Below, one piece after another: positions 1 to 5,499 of a DNA stretch of 7,295 nucleotides. Source of the stretch: CAYSUS01 sp964434165 (GTDB taxonomy: Bacteria > Planctomycetota > Planctomycetia > Pirellulales > Thermoguttaceae). The stretch lies in NCBI GenBank assembly GCA_964434165.1, contig CAYSUS010000196.1, positions 1 to 7,295 on the forward strand. The letters run 5' to 3'. The notes under the pieces are model-generated. The model saw nothing but the letters and a program-made list of their open reading frames with translations. It ran no database searches and was not told where the DNA came from. Every line of letters begins with the position of its first letter. The first letter of the stretch is position 1. Both the position numbers and the translations under genes were made by a program.

Positions 1-1118
1 GGATCGACCTGAACGCCCCCTGCCACGGGTCATGGACCGACGTGTTTCCGGTCCCCGAAGGCCTGCACGCGCGGCGCATGGCCCTGCGCCGTCAGTGTGG
101 CGGCCCGACCGAAGACCCCGAGGCCGTGCCGTCGCGGGGGCCCGTGCGGATCGCGCCGGCCGATCGCGCAAGCCTGCCGGAGCCCCAGGAGATCGCCCTG
201 GCGCGCTGGCCGTTCGATCCGGCCGAGGCCCGCCGGCGCCAGGAAAGCGCCGCCCCGGTGCGCGAGCGGGTGATCGAGCTGGCCGACGGCATCCGGCTCC
301 GCCTGGTGCTCATCCCGTCAGGCAAGTTCGTGATGGGATCGGCCGAGGGGCCCGACGATCAGCGCCCGCGGTCGGTCGTCACGATCGACGAGCCGTTCTG
401 GATGGGCGCCTGCGAGGTGACCAACGAGCAGTTCCGGCTCTTCGACCCGTCGCATGACCCGCGCTACTACCAGAAGCGGCACCGCCGCCCCGACGATCGC
501 GGCGTGCCGCTGGACGGGCCCAGGCAGCCCGCCGTGCGGGCCTCCTGGCAGCAGGCCGTCGCCTATTGCGCATGGCTCTCGGAGAAAACCGGCATGCGGT
601 TCTCGCTCCCCACCGAGGCCGAGTGGGAATGGGCCTGCCGGGCGGGCACCGCGACGCCGCTCTTCTTCGGCACTCCCCAGAGCGACTTCAGCCGCTGGGC
701 GAACACGGCCGACCGCTGGTTCAGCGCCGGCATGATCAAGGACGGCAAGCAGATCTCCGGCGGGCTGGAGCACCTGGTCCTGGAGGGCGCGCACCTGGCC
801 GACCGCCGCTTCGCCGACAGGGCCGTGGTGACCGCCGAGGTGGGCAGCTATGAGCCCAACCCGTGGGGCCTGTTCGACATGCACGGCAATGCGGCCGAGT
901 GGACCTTGAGCACCTATCGCCCCTACCCGTACGACGCCGGAGACGAACGCAACGACGCAGCCCCTCCTGGCCGCAAGGTCGTGCGCGGCGGGTCGTTCTT
1001 CGACCGCCCGGCCCGGTGCACCAGCGCCTACCGGCTCAGCTACCCCGCGTGGCGGCGGGTGTTCAACGTGGGGTTCCGCGTCGTCGCGCGATACGACGGG
1101 GCCGGCGGGAGCAAGTAG
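1..1118 (+). CDS. SUMF1 / formylglycine-generating-enzyme-like domain protein (5' end missing)
   Basis: The reading frame is open to the window edge (first whole codon at 3, stop TAG at 1116-1118), so this is the C-terminal part of a longer protein. The SUMF1 fold starts near 290 ('LVLIPSGKFVMGS') and continues with 'EVTNEQF' (~414), 'LPTEAEWEWACRAGT' (~607), 'NPWGLFDMHGNAAEW' (~860), 'VRGGSFF' (~979) and 'NVGFRV' (~1062), the usual order. True FGEs use two cysteines in the stretch after GGS. Here the first position is Asp (1002-1004) and only the second is Cys (1017-1019), so standard cysteine-to-formylglycine conversion is doubtful; a structural or ligand-binding role is possible. The first residues ('IDLNAPCHGSW') resemble the end of the hydrazine-synthase-alpha-like domain that precedes SUMF1 in planctomycetal fusion proteins (recalled, not searched). 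The SUMF1 assignment is secure, the biological role is not. Confidence 0.9.
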   Translation, partial: IDLNAPCHGSWTDVFPVPEGLHARRMALRRQCGGPTEDPEAVPSRGPVRIAPADRASLPEPQEIALARWPFDPAEARRRQESAAPVRERVIELADGIRLRLVLIPSGKFVMGSAEGPDDQRPRSVVTIDEPFWMGACEVTNEQFRLFDPSHDPRYYQKRHRRPDDRGVPLDGPRQPAVRASWQQAVAYCAWLSEKTGMRFSLPTEAEWEWACRAGTATPLFFGTPQSDFSRWANTADRWFSAGMIKDGKQISGGLEHLVLEGAHLADRRFADRAVVTAEVGSYEPNPWGLFDMHGNAAEWTLSTYRPYPYDAGDERNDAAPPGRKVVRGGSFFDRPARCTSAYRLSYPAWRRVFNVGFRVVARYDGAGGSK

Positions 1119-1131
1119 CCCCATCTGGGCT
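1117..1131 (+). terminator. Weak hairpin at SUMF1 stop codon
   Basis: AGCCC and GGGCT pair across a five-base loop directly at the stop codon of the SUMF1 gene, followed by a pyrimidine-rich stretch (TCTCCCC) but no T-run. It could end the SUMF1 transcript, but a five-pair stem in GC-rich DNA may be chance. Confidence 0.25.
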
Positions 1132-1159
1132 TCTCCCCATGGGCCGAATCGTGTATATC
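1131..1159 (+). promoter_or_regulatory. Possible weak promoter for the small membrane protein / sulfatase-like unit
   Basis: TATATC at 1154-1159 matches four of six bases of the -10 consensus, and TTCTCC at 1131-1136, 17 bases upstream, is a poor -35. It is the only AT-rich spot in the 93-base gap after the SUMF1 gene. Read-through from the SUMF1 gene is an equally good explanation. Confidence 0.25.
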
Positions 1160-1198
1160 TCGTCGCCGCGACTGGACTTCCAGCCTTGGTTGGCACAC

Positions 1199-1205
1199 GG
1201 AGGTG
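1199..1205 (+). promoter_or_regulatory. Strong ribosome binding site of the small membrane protein
   Basis: GGAGGTG lies six bases before the ATG at 1212. It is the best Shine-Dalgarno match in the window and is the main nucleotide-level proof that the short frame behind it is a gene. Confidence 0.85.
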
Positions 1206-1211
1206 CTCGAC

Positions 1212-1379
1212 ATGCCGGCCGCCTTGATCCTGGCCTACATCGATCCGGGCTCGGGAACCCTTCTCTTGCAGGCCCTCCTGGCCGCCGCCCTCGGCTCGCT
1301 GGTGTTCCTCCGCGGGCTGGCCGGCCGGGCCGTGGGCATGATCCTGCCGCGTCGCGGCGATCCGCGAGAACCCAAGTAG
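1212..1379 (+). CDS. Small single-span membrane protein, 'YIDPGSG' type
   Basis: A 55-residue gene from ATG 1212 to TAG 1377-1379, short enough to be missed by length-limited gene callers. The protein opens with 'MPAALILAYIDPGSG', followed by a hydrophobic segment (about residues 16-33, 'TLLLQALLAAALGSLVFL'), then a basic cytoplasmic-type tail (R34, R39, R47, R48, R52, K55). I recognise the pattern 'YIDPGSGxLxLQxLxA' from short uncharacterised bacterial membrane proteins that often sit beside membrane sulfatase-like or glycan-related genes; this is from memory and no function is established. The stop is 25 bases before the sulfatase-like gene, which lacks a clear ribosome site of its own, so the two are probably co-transcribed and perhaps translationally coupled. 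An accessory or assembly role for that enzyme is inference only. Confidence 0.85.
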   Translation: MPAALILAYIDPGSGTLLLQALLAAALGSLVFLRGLAGRAVGMILPRRGDPREPK

Positions 1380-1404
1380 CGCGCCCCTCGCCCAGGCCCT
1401 GCGC

Positions 1405-2913
1405 ATGGACGCCCCGGCCGAATCCTCGCGCCCCAGGCCGCCATACCGGCTGCACCCCTACCTGGCCGCCGCCGCCCTGCCGCTGGGCATGTGGCTGGGC
1501 AACCTGGCCGAGGAGCCGCGCATCGGCGAGGTCGTGGCCACCTTCGCGACGGCGCTGGGCGTGGCCGCAGCGGCCGATCTCGGCGCCCGGCTCGTGATCC
1601 GCCGGGCGGCGTGTCGCTGGCTGGTGACGCTCCTGGGTGTGCTCGCGGTGCTGGCCTACGGTCACGCCTTCGAAGTGATGGCCCCGCTGCGGCCCATGCA
1701 CCGGTGGCTGGTCCCGGCGTGGCTGGCGGCGATCGGGTCGGCTGCGGTCGCGGTTCTCTTGTTGCGAAGGACGAGACTCGTCGAAGGGGCCGCCCGCCTG
1801 GCGGCCGTGGGCGCGGTGATCTTCCTGGCCGTCGAGGTTGCCTGGGTTCTGCCCGTGCTCAAGGCGTGGATGACGTCCCGCGCCGGGGCGTCGCCGACCG
1901 CCGTATGCCGGGAAGGGGGAGCGCCTTCCTCGCCCGCCGACCTTCCGGACATCTACTACATCATCCTCGACGGCTATGCCCGGGCCGACGTGCTGCGCCG
2001 GATCCACGGCTTCGACAACACGCCGTTCCTCGACGCGCTGCGCGAGCGCGGGTTCTACGTGGCCGACCGCGCCCGGGCGAACTACGCCCAGACGCGCCTG
2101 TCGCTCCCGTCCTCGCTGAGCATGTGCTACCTGCCGTCGGTTCCGCTGGGCGACGCCTACGCGCCGCACCACGAGGAGTTCCGCCGGCTCCGCAAGCAGA
2201 GCGCGGTCGTCGCCCGGCTGAAGCAGGCCGGCTACTCCTATCGCTACGTGGGGTCGATTCACTACCCCGTGGACGCCCTGGCCGACGAGGAGCTGTTTCC
2301 GGACGGGCACGACGGCGGCTACTTCCGCGCCTACCTGGCCACCACGCTCTTCGAGCCGGTCCTGCACCGTCTGAAGATCCTCGACCCGTGTGCCGACCGC
2401 ATCGCCCTGGACGAGTACCAGTGGGCCAGCATCGCGCGGCCCAAGGCCGACGAGCGGCCAATGTACGTCTTCGCGCACATCGTCTGCCCGCACGGACCGT
2501 ATCTGTACGACCGCGACGGCCCGCGGCCCGACCCCGTGGACGACGACGAAGGGACCTCCGCGGACTACGTCCCCCAGGTGCAGTACGTCAACCGCCGGGT
2601 GCTGGAGCTGCTCGACGGCATCGACCGGACCAGCGGGCGCGGGGCGATCGTCCTGCTCCAGGCCGACCACGGCAGCGACATGCTCGGACTGCCTGACGAG
2701 CCGAGCGAGGAACAGCTCTTCGAGCGGATGTCGATCCTCAGCGCCTACCGCGTGCCCCCCGAGGTACGCAGGCTGCTCTACCCCGAGATCACGCCGGTGA
2801 ACAGCTTCCGGGCCGTGCTGTCGGGGCTGTTGGGCGACGACCTGCCGCGGTTGGAAGACCGCGCGTTCTACTCGTCCTATGAGACGCCGCTGCGGTTCGT
2901 CGAGGTGCGGTAG
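1405..2913 (+). CDS. Membrane-anchored sulfatase-like / alkaline-phosphatase-superfamily protein
   Basis: A 502-residue protein. About five hydrophobic spans fill residues 17-155, and from ~180 an extracytoplasmic domain of the alkaline phosphatase/sulfatase fold follows, an architecture shared with LTA-synthase-like and phosphoethanolamine-transferase-like enzymes. Visible metal-site motifs are 'YYIILDGYARAD' (D189), the nucleophile region 'NYAQTRLSLPSSLSM' (T230 likely), 'HIVCPHGPY' (H358, H363) and 'LLQADHGSD' (D421, H422). There is no CxPxR formylglycine motif, so the nucleophile should be Thr or Ser and the neighbouring SUMF1 protein is not its maturase. Substrate unknown; a transferase or hydrolase acting on envelope glycans, lipids or phosphate esters is the general expectation. 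The ATG at 1405 has no obvious Shine-Dalgarno and probably depends on the small gene just upstream. The gene runs convergently into the ECF sigma gene. Confidence 0.88.
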   Translation: MDAPAESSRPRPPYRLHPYLAAAALPLGMWLGNLAEEPRIGEVVATFATALGVAAAADLGARLVIRRAACRWLVTLLGVLAVLAYGHAFEVMAPLRPMHRWLVPAWLAAIGSAAVAVLLLRRTRLVEGAARLAAVGAVIFLAVEVAWVLPVLKAWMTSRAGASPTAVCREGGAPSSPADLPDIYYIILDGYARADVLRRIHGFDNTPFLDALRERGFYVADRARANYAQTRLSLPSSLSMCYLPSVPLGDAYAPHHEEFRRLRKQSAVVARLKQAGYSYRYVGSIHYPVDALADEELFPDGHDGGYFRAYLATTLFEPVLHRLKILDPCADRIALDEYQWASIARPKADERPMYVFAHIVCPHGPYLYDRDGPRPDPVDDDEGTSADYVPQVQYVNRRVLELLDGIDRTSGRGAIVLLQADHGSDMLGLPDEPSEEQLFERMSILSAYRVPPEVRRLLYPEITPVNSFRAVLSGLLGDDLPRLEDRAFYSSYETPLRFVEVR

Positions 2914-2916
2914 AGG

Positions 2917-2945
2917 GGCTTCCAGACTTCGGAAGTCTGGAAGCC
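2917..2945. terminator. Perfect 14-bp palindrome between convergent genes, candidate bidirectional terminator
   Basis: GGCTTCCAGACTTC (2917-2930) and GAAGTCTGGAAGCC (2932-2945) are exact reverse complements separated by one G. In RNA this gives a stem of about 12 pairs with a TCGGA loop. It begins three bases after the sulfatase-like stop and its right edge touches the sigma-factor stop codon (TAG, complement of 2945-2947), so it can serve both genes. No T-run follows on either strand, so it is not a textbook intrinsic terminator. It could also be a copy of a dispersed palindromic repeat. Confidence 0.6.
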
Positions 2946-3523
2946 TAGCTGGTGGCGGGGTTGACGCCCGCGTCGCGCATCTTCAGCCGGGCGCGGCTGA
3001 GAATGGGGCCGATGCTGTTCTCCGACATGCCCACCTCGGAGCTGATCTCGTGATAGCTCTTACCTTCCAGGTGGTACATGCGCACGATGCGGGCCTCGGC
3101 CCCTTCGAGCTCGCCGAGGAGACGCTCGACCTCCTCGCGGTTGGAAAGACGCTGTTCCGGGCTGGCCTGGCGGTCCGCCACGGACTGCTCCGCGCCCACC
3201 TCGCTCAGGGCGGCGGTCGTCTTCCACCCCAGCATCCGCTTGACGGCGACCCGGCGTGCGACGACGGTCAGGTAGGTCGCCAGGCTGCTCTGCCCGCGGA
3301 AGTGCCGCAGGATGGCGAAATCGTCCTTGATGATATTGAGAAATATCTCGGCACAGAGATCGTCACGATCCTCGGGTGCCAGGCGGATGCTGCGTGCCTG
3401 GGCCGTGTGGTTGACGACGTGGATCGCCAGGCCGATGAAGCGATCGACGAAGTCCTCCCAGGCCCTCGGCTTCCGCTGGAGGCAGCGGTCGAGCAGGTTG
3501 CGGTCGATTTCCGAGAGTGCCAC
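2945..3523 (-). CDS. ECF-type RNA polymerase sigma factor (sigma-70 family)
   Basis: A 192-residue two-domain sigma factor with no region 1 or 3. Region 2 covers about residues 22-98, including 'DRDDLCAEIFLNIIKDDF' (core RNA polymerase contact) and 'FRGQSSLATYLTVVARR' (-10 recognition and melting). Region 4 covers about 127-183, with a helix-turn-helix 'YHEISSEVGMSENSI' and basic recognition helix 'GPILSRARLKMR' for -35 binding. The start is GTG (complement of 3521-3523); 'MALSEIDRNLLDRCLQRKPRAW' matches the N-terminus I recall for a conserved planctomycetal group, and an AGGAA lies about ten bases upstream. There is no anti-sigma factor or membrane sensor next to it: downstream is a convergent gene, upstream a divergent ferredoxin gene. 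Its target genes and activating signal cannot be inferred. Confidence 0.92.
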   Translation of the reverse strand: MALSEIDRNLLDRCLQRKPRAWEDFVDRFIGLAIHVVNHTAQARSIRLAPEDRDDLCAEIFLNIIKDDFAILRHFRGQSSLATYLTVVARRVAVKRMLGWKTTAALSEVGAEQSVADRQASPEQRLSNREEVERLLGELEGAEARIVRMYHLEGKSYHEISSEVGMSENSIGPILSRARLKMRDAGVNPATS

Positions 3524-3716
3524 TTGGAAGCTTTCCTGGTGAACGACCAGCGCCCTTGATTGATCCTCAGGACAGCCAGCGCGACTTCTCGGCTGTCAGC
3601 GTCGCTTCGGAGTCATGCTGGTCATCGGAGGATCGACAGCCCTCGAAAAGGGGAACGCGAGACCTCGTGGCGGCGAAGCCAGAGTCCATGGCGCCGATAA
3701 CCCCCTCTTCTTACCG

Positions 3717-3745
3717 ATTCTAAATGGGCGCGTTGAGCAAAGCAA
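3717..3745 (-). promoter_or_regulatory. Candidate sigma-70-type promoter of the ECF sigma gene
   Basis: On the minus strand TTGCTT (complement of 3740-3745) and TAGAAT (complement of 3717-3722) are separated by exactly 17 bases. The -10 matches five of six consensus bases, the -35 three of six. Transcription would start near 3710, leaving a long leader before the GTG start. Confidence 0.45.
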
Positions 3746-3789
3746 GCTGGAACGGGGCAAATTCGGGACCTCCGCGGCCGCGTCTCAGG

Positions 3790-3818
3790 TTGACAGCCTT
3801 CACCGGCGTTCATAGGAT
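3790..3818 (+). promoter_or_regulatory. Sigma-70-type promoter of the ferredoxin gene
   Basis: A perfect -35 TTGACA (3790-3795) is followed after exactly 17 bases by TAGGAT (3813-3818), four of six -10 consensus bases. The predicted start near 3825 gives a leader of about 75 bases to the ATG at 3900. A perfect -35 at ideal spacing directly before a housekeeping gene makes this one of the two most credible promoters in the window. Confidence 0.65.
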
Positions 3819-3885
3819 TTCCTGCGCCGGCACGATGACGCGTCGTCCAAGTGCTTCCGTGCCAACGACTTGAACTCACCCGAGC

Positions 3886-3890
3886 AGGAG
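3886..3890 (+). promoter_or_regulatory. Ribosome binding site fixing the ferredoxin start
   Basis: AGGAG sits nine bases before the ATG at 3900. It selects this start over the in-frame TTG at 3870, which would add ten residues that ferredoxins of this family lack. Confidence 0.75.
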
Positions 3891-3899
3891 AGCCTCCGC

Positions 3900-4181
3900 A
3901 TGACTCACGTCGTGTGCCAGCCTTGCGAGAACTGCAAGTACACCGACTGCGTGGTGGTCTGCCCCGTGGAGTGTTTCTATGAGGGGCAGACGATGCTCTA
4001 CATCCACCCCGACGAGTGCATCGACTGCGAGGCGTGCGTGCCGGAGTGCCCCGTCGAGGCGATCTTCCTGGACGAGAACGTGCCGGAGGAGTGGAAGAGC
4101 TACATCGAGCTGAACGCCGAGATGTCCGTCCAGTGCCCGGTGATCACGGAGAAGAAGACGCCGCTGTGTGAAGAGGAGTAG
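3900..4181 (+). CDS. fdxA: 7Fe ferredoxin, [3Fe-4S][4Fe-4S] (FdxA type)
   Basis: A 93-residue soluble electron carrier of the Azotobacter ferredoxin I type. By alignment to that protein from memory, C9, C17 and C50 should hold the 3Fe-4S cluster and C21, C40, C43 and C46 the 4Fe-4S cluster; C12 and C25 match its two conserved non-ligand cysteines. Motifs 'CKYTDC', 'VCPVECFYEG', 'LYIHPDECIDCEACVPECP', 'EAIF' and 'NVPEEW' are all intact. The C-terminal part ('IELNAEMS...CPVITEKKTPL') is the usual family extension. Extra cysteines at C6, C79 and C90 are not expected cluster ligands. Length is close to the family norm. The gene appears monocistronic behind its own TTGACA promoter and ends convergently with the HNH gene. 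Redox partners cannot be deduced from the context. Confidence 0.95.
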   Translation: MTHVVCQPCENCKYTDCVVVCPVECFYEGQTMLYIHPDECIDCEACVPECPVEAIFLDENVPEEWKSYIELNAEMSVQCPVITEKKTPLCEEE

Positions 4182-4228
4182 GGGCCCTCCGGCCACGGCG
4201 CGGCGCGGGCAAGCCATGCGGCGCGGAC

Positions 4229-4258
4229 CGACACGGCCCGGCTCGACACGGCCCGGCT
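4229..4258. repeat. 15-bp tandem duplication in the ferredoxin/HNH convergent spacer
   Basis: CGACACGGCCCGGCT occurs twice head-to-tail (4229-4243 and 4244-4258), with a further partial CGA. The 105-base spacer 4182-4286 contains nothing else recognisable, no T-run and no strong hairpin. Most simply a replication-slippage duplication. Confidence 0.8.
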
Positions 4259-4286
4259 CGAACGGACTCCCCGAGCGACCGATCGA

Positions 4287-4919
4287 TCAGACGCCCGCCT
4301 CGCAGTAGGACGTGTCGATCCAGCTCTTCCAGGCCGAGTACTTGGGGTTGCGGAGCTTCATCGACAGCAACGGGCTTCGCTTGGGGCGGAAGGGACTGCG
4401 CATCAGTTTCATGCGGGCCTCCTTCGGAGTCCGCCCGCCCTTCTTCACGTTGCACGTCAGGCACGCGCAGACCACGTTCTCCCACGTCGTCCCGCCGCCG
4501 CGGCTCCGCGGCACCACGTGATCCAGGCTCAACTGGCTGCCAGGCAGACGCGTCCCGCAATACTGGCAACGGTGCTCGTCGCGGGCAAAGATGCTGTGGC
4601 GATTCAGTCGCAACGCGTGCCGCGGCATCCGGTCGTAGAACAACAGCCGGATGACGCGCGGGACCATGACCTCCAGGCGGACCGTGCGGACCCAGTCCTC
4701 GTGCAGCCCCTTGTCCGTGGCGTACAACTGGCTCATCTCCAGCCAGGCCGGGAAGTTGTAGTTGGCGAACTTGCCGTCCTCAACGTGAATCACTTCGGCC
4801 AGGTCCCGGTAGAGAAGACCGAATGCCCGTCGGACCCCGATGATATGGACGGGCATGTACAGCCGGTTGAGGACCAAGACGCTGGAAGACAACGCGTCTG
4901 AGCCGTCTGGGCCAACCAT
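4287..4919 (-). CDS. HNH endonuclease-family protein
   Basis: A 210-residue protein with a C-terminal HNH nuclease fold. 'RDEHRCQYCGTRL' (C118, C121) and 'CLTCNVKKGG' (C153, C156) form the structural zinc-binding CxxC pairs; the active-site core lies between them, 'LSLDHVVPRSRGGGTTWENV', with D133-H134 as the catalytic/metal pair, N148, and N157 after the last cysteine. The N-terminal ~110 residues ('SVLVLNRLYMPVHIIGVRRAF...', 'PRVIRLL') are a family-specific domain seen in stand-alone HNH proteins of planctomycetes, actinobacteria and cyanobacteria (recalled). The ATG start (complement of 4917-4919) has AGGGGAG eight bases upstream (4928-4934). No restriction methylase, intron or intein is nearby, so a homing or restriction role is not supported; cellular function is unknown. 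Confidence 0.9.
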   Translation of the reverse strand: MVGPDGSDALSSSVLVLNRLYMPVHIIGVRRAFGLLYRDLAEVIHVEDGKFANYNFPAWLEMSQLYATDKGLHEDWVRTVRLEVMVPRVIRLLFYDRMPRHALRLNRHSIFARDEHRCQYCGTRLPGSQLSLDHVVPRSRGGGTTWENVVCACLTCNVKKGGRTPKEARMKLMRSPFRPKRSPLLSMKLRNPKYSAWKSWIDTSYCEAGV

Positions 4920-5059
4920 CGGGCAGGCTCCCCTGGCGCCACCGCCGCGTGATCGGTTGGTCCAAGACCTTCAGCCTTCGACCCGCGCGCCAAGAGCGCG
5001 AGAGCCGCCGATCATGCCTTGATCACGGCGCGACGAGCGGATATCACTCCGCTAACCGC

Positions 5060-5088
5060 CCTATATTCTAGACGGGCCGAGGGTGCAA
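5060..5088 (-). promoter_or_regulatory. Possible promoter of the HNH gene
   Basis: On the minus strand TTGCAC (complement of 5083-5088) and TATAGG (complement of 5060-5065) are 17 bases apart; matches to consensus are three and four of six. An overlapping TAGAAT (complement of 5066-5071) is a better -10 but has no matching -35. The leader to the ATG would be about 130 bases. Confidence 0.3.
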
Positions 5089-5260
5089 CACCAGTCGCGC
5101 ACCACTCGGCAGACGGGGCGCCGCGGAACGCGGCCGCATGGCGAGGAATCGCTTGCATCAAGTCTGCCGGCTCGAATCCCCGGAAGCCGAGGCTCAGCGA
5201 AAATAGGCTATCTTAACCCCACCACAGCGCGAACCCGGCAGGGCGATCCCCGCGCACGCC

Positions 5261-5302
5261 AGGCGATTCGAGCCGGATCCAAGGCGATTCGAGCCGGATC
5301 CA
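5261..5302. repeat. 21-bp direct tandem repeat
   Basis: The 21-base unit starting AGGCGATTCGAGCCGGATCC occurs twice without a gap (5261-5281, 5282-5302). Each copy contains GATTCGAGCCGG, whose exact reverse complement CCGGCTCGAATC lies about 90 bases upstream at 5167-5178. The unit is a multiple of three, but the open frames across it do not look coding. Confidence 0.85.
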
Positions 5303-5397
5303 AAAAGCGCACCGCGCCCACCCCCGCCACGCGCGCCGCGCGTGCTCCTCGCGCACGTGGTTCCCAGGCGCCACGGTGGAAAATGGCCAAGGACGCC

Positions 5398-5427
5398 TTG
5401 CGTCGGAAGAAGACTTCTCATTAGGAT
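5398..5427 (+). promoter_or_regulatory. Possible promoter of the double-CxxC protein gene
   Basis: TTGCGT (5398-5403) and TAGGAT (5422-5427) are 18 bases apart. The -10 is identical to that proposed for the ferredoxin gene, and the implied leader of about 65 bases is of similar length. The -35 is weak. Confidence 0.35.
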
Positions 5428-5486
5428 GAACTTGCTCGGGACGTGTCGGGTGTTCGATCCACGTCCGGCCGGTTCGCGGCTCAGTT

Positions 5487-5492
5487 GGGGAG
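5487..5492 (+). promoter_or_regulatory. Ribosome binding site fixing the double-CxxC protein start
   Basis: GGGGAG lies seven bases before the ATG at 5500 and selects it over upstream in-frame starts that would add about 19 non-conserved residues. Confidence 0.7.
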
Positions 5493-5499
5493 CGGCTCC

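Larger units (their letters stand above)
3524..3899. other. Divergent intergenic control region between sigma factor and ferredoxin genes
   Basis: No convincing gene is seen in these 376 bases. They hold back-to-back promoter-like elements (sigma gene at 3717-3745, ferredoxin at 3790-3818), a leader of about 185 bases for the sigma gene and one of about 75 for ferredoxin. In the sigma leader GACAGCC (3571-3577) and GGCTGTC (3591-3597) can pair as a seven-pair stem with a 13-base loop, about 50 bases before the GTG start. In the ferredoxin leader a six-pair stem GGCACG/CGTGCC can form around 3829-3864. Confidence 0.6.
4920..5499. other. Long intergenic region without convincing gene
   Basis: Between the divergent HNH and double-CxxC genes. 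Open frames here have mixed third-position use unlike the flanking genes, no recognisable motifs and no ribosome sites. The stretch holds a possible minus-strand promoter (5060-5088), a 12-bp motif present three times (5167-5302), an AT-rich island near 5200-5215, a seven-pair GC hairpin with a three-base loop (CACGCGC/GCGCGTG, 5328-5344) and a possible plus-strand promoter (5398-5427). A non-coding RNA cannot be excluded, but no known RNA fold is recognised. Confidence 0.6.

Noticed and set aside
1063..2670. Long antisense open frame (535 codons) opposite the sulfatase-like gene
   Set aside because: Its product shows no motif or plausible domain, while the plus strand encodes a clear enzyme; long antisense frames are common in GC-rich DNA.
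1..2913. A formylglycine-generating enzyme with its client sulfatase in one operon
   Set aside because: The sulfatase-like protein has no CxPxR motif and the SUMF1 domain lacks one of the two FGE cysteines, so the maturase-client idea fails on both sides.
3870..3899. Ferredoxin start at the upstream in-frame TTG
   Set aside because: It would add ten residues foreign to the family and absorb the AGGAG ribosome site that correctly serves the ATG at 3900.
4287..4919. HNH gene as part of a restriction, homing or mobile system
   Set aside because: No methylase, intron, intein or transposition gene is adjacent, and the protein belongs to a stand-alone family common in several phyla.
5160..5190. 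tRNA-like T-arm (CTCGAATCC) near 5171
   Set aside because: The flanking stem does not give a proper five-pair T-arm, and no acceptor stem, D-arm or anticodon arm can be assembled around it.
4229..5302. Short direct repeats as a CRISPR array
   Set aside because: Units are adjacent duplications without spacers, two copies each, and there is no cas gene.
5083..5424. A 113-codon Arg/Ala-rich plus-strand frame with a repeated AIRAGSK
   Set aside because: Third-position use is unlike the neighbouring genes, there is no ribosome site, and the repeat is explained by the 21-bp DNA duplication.
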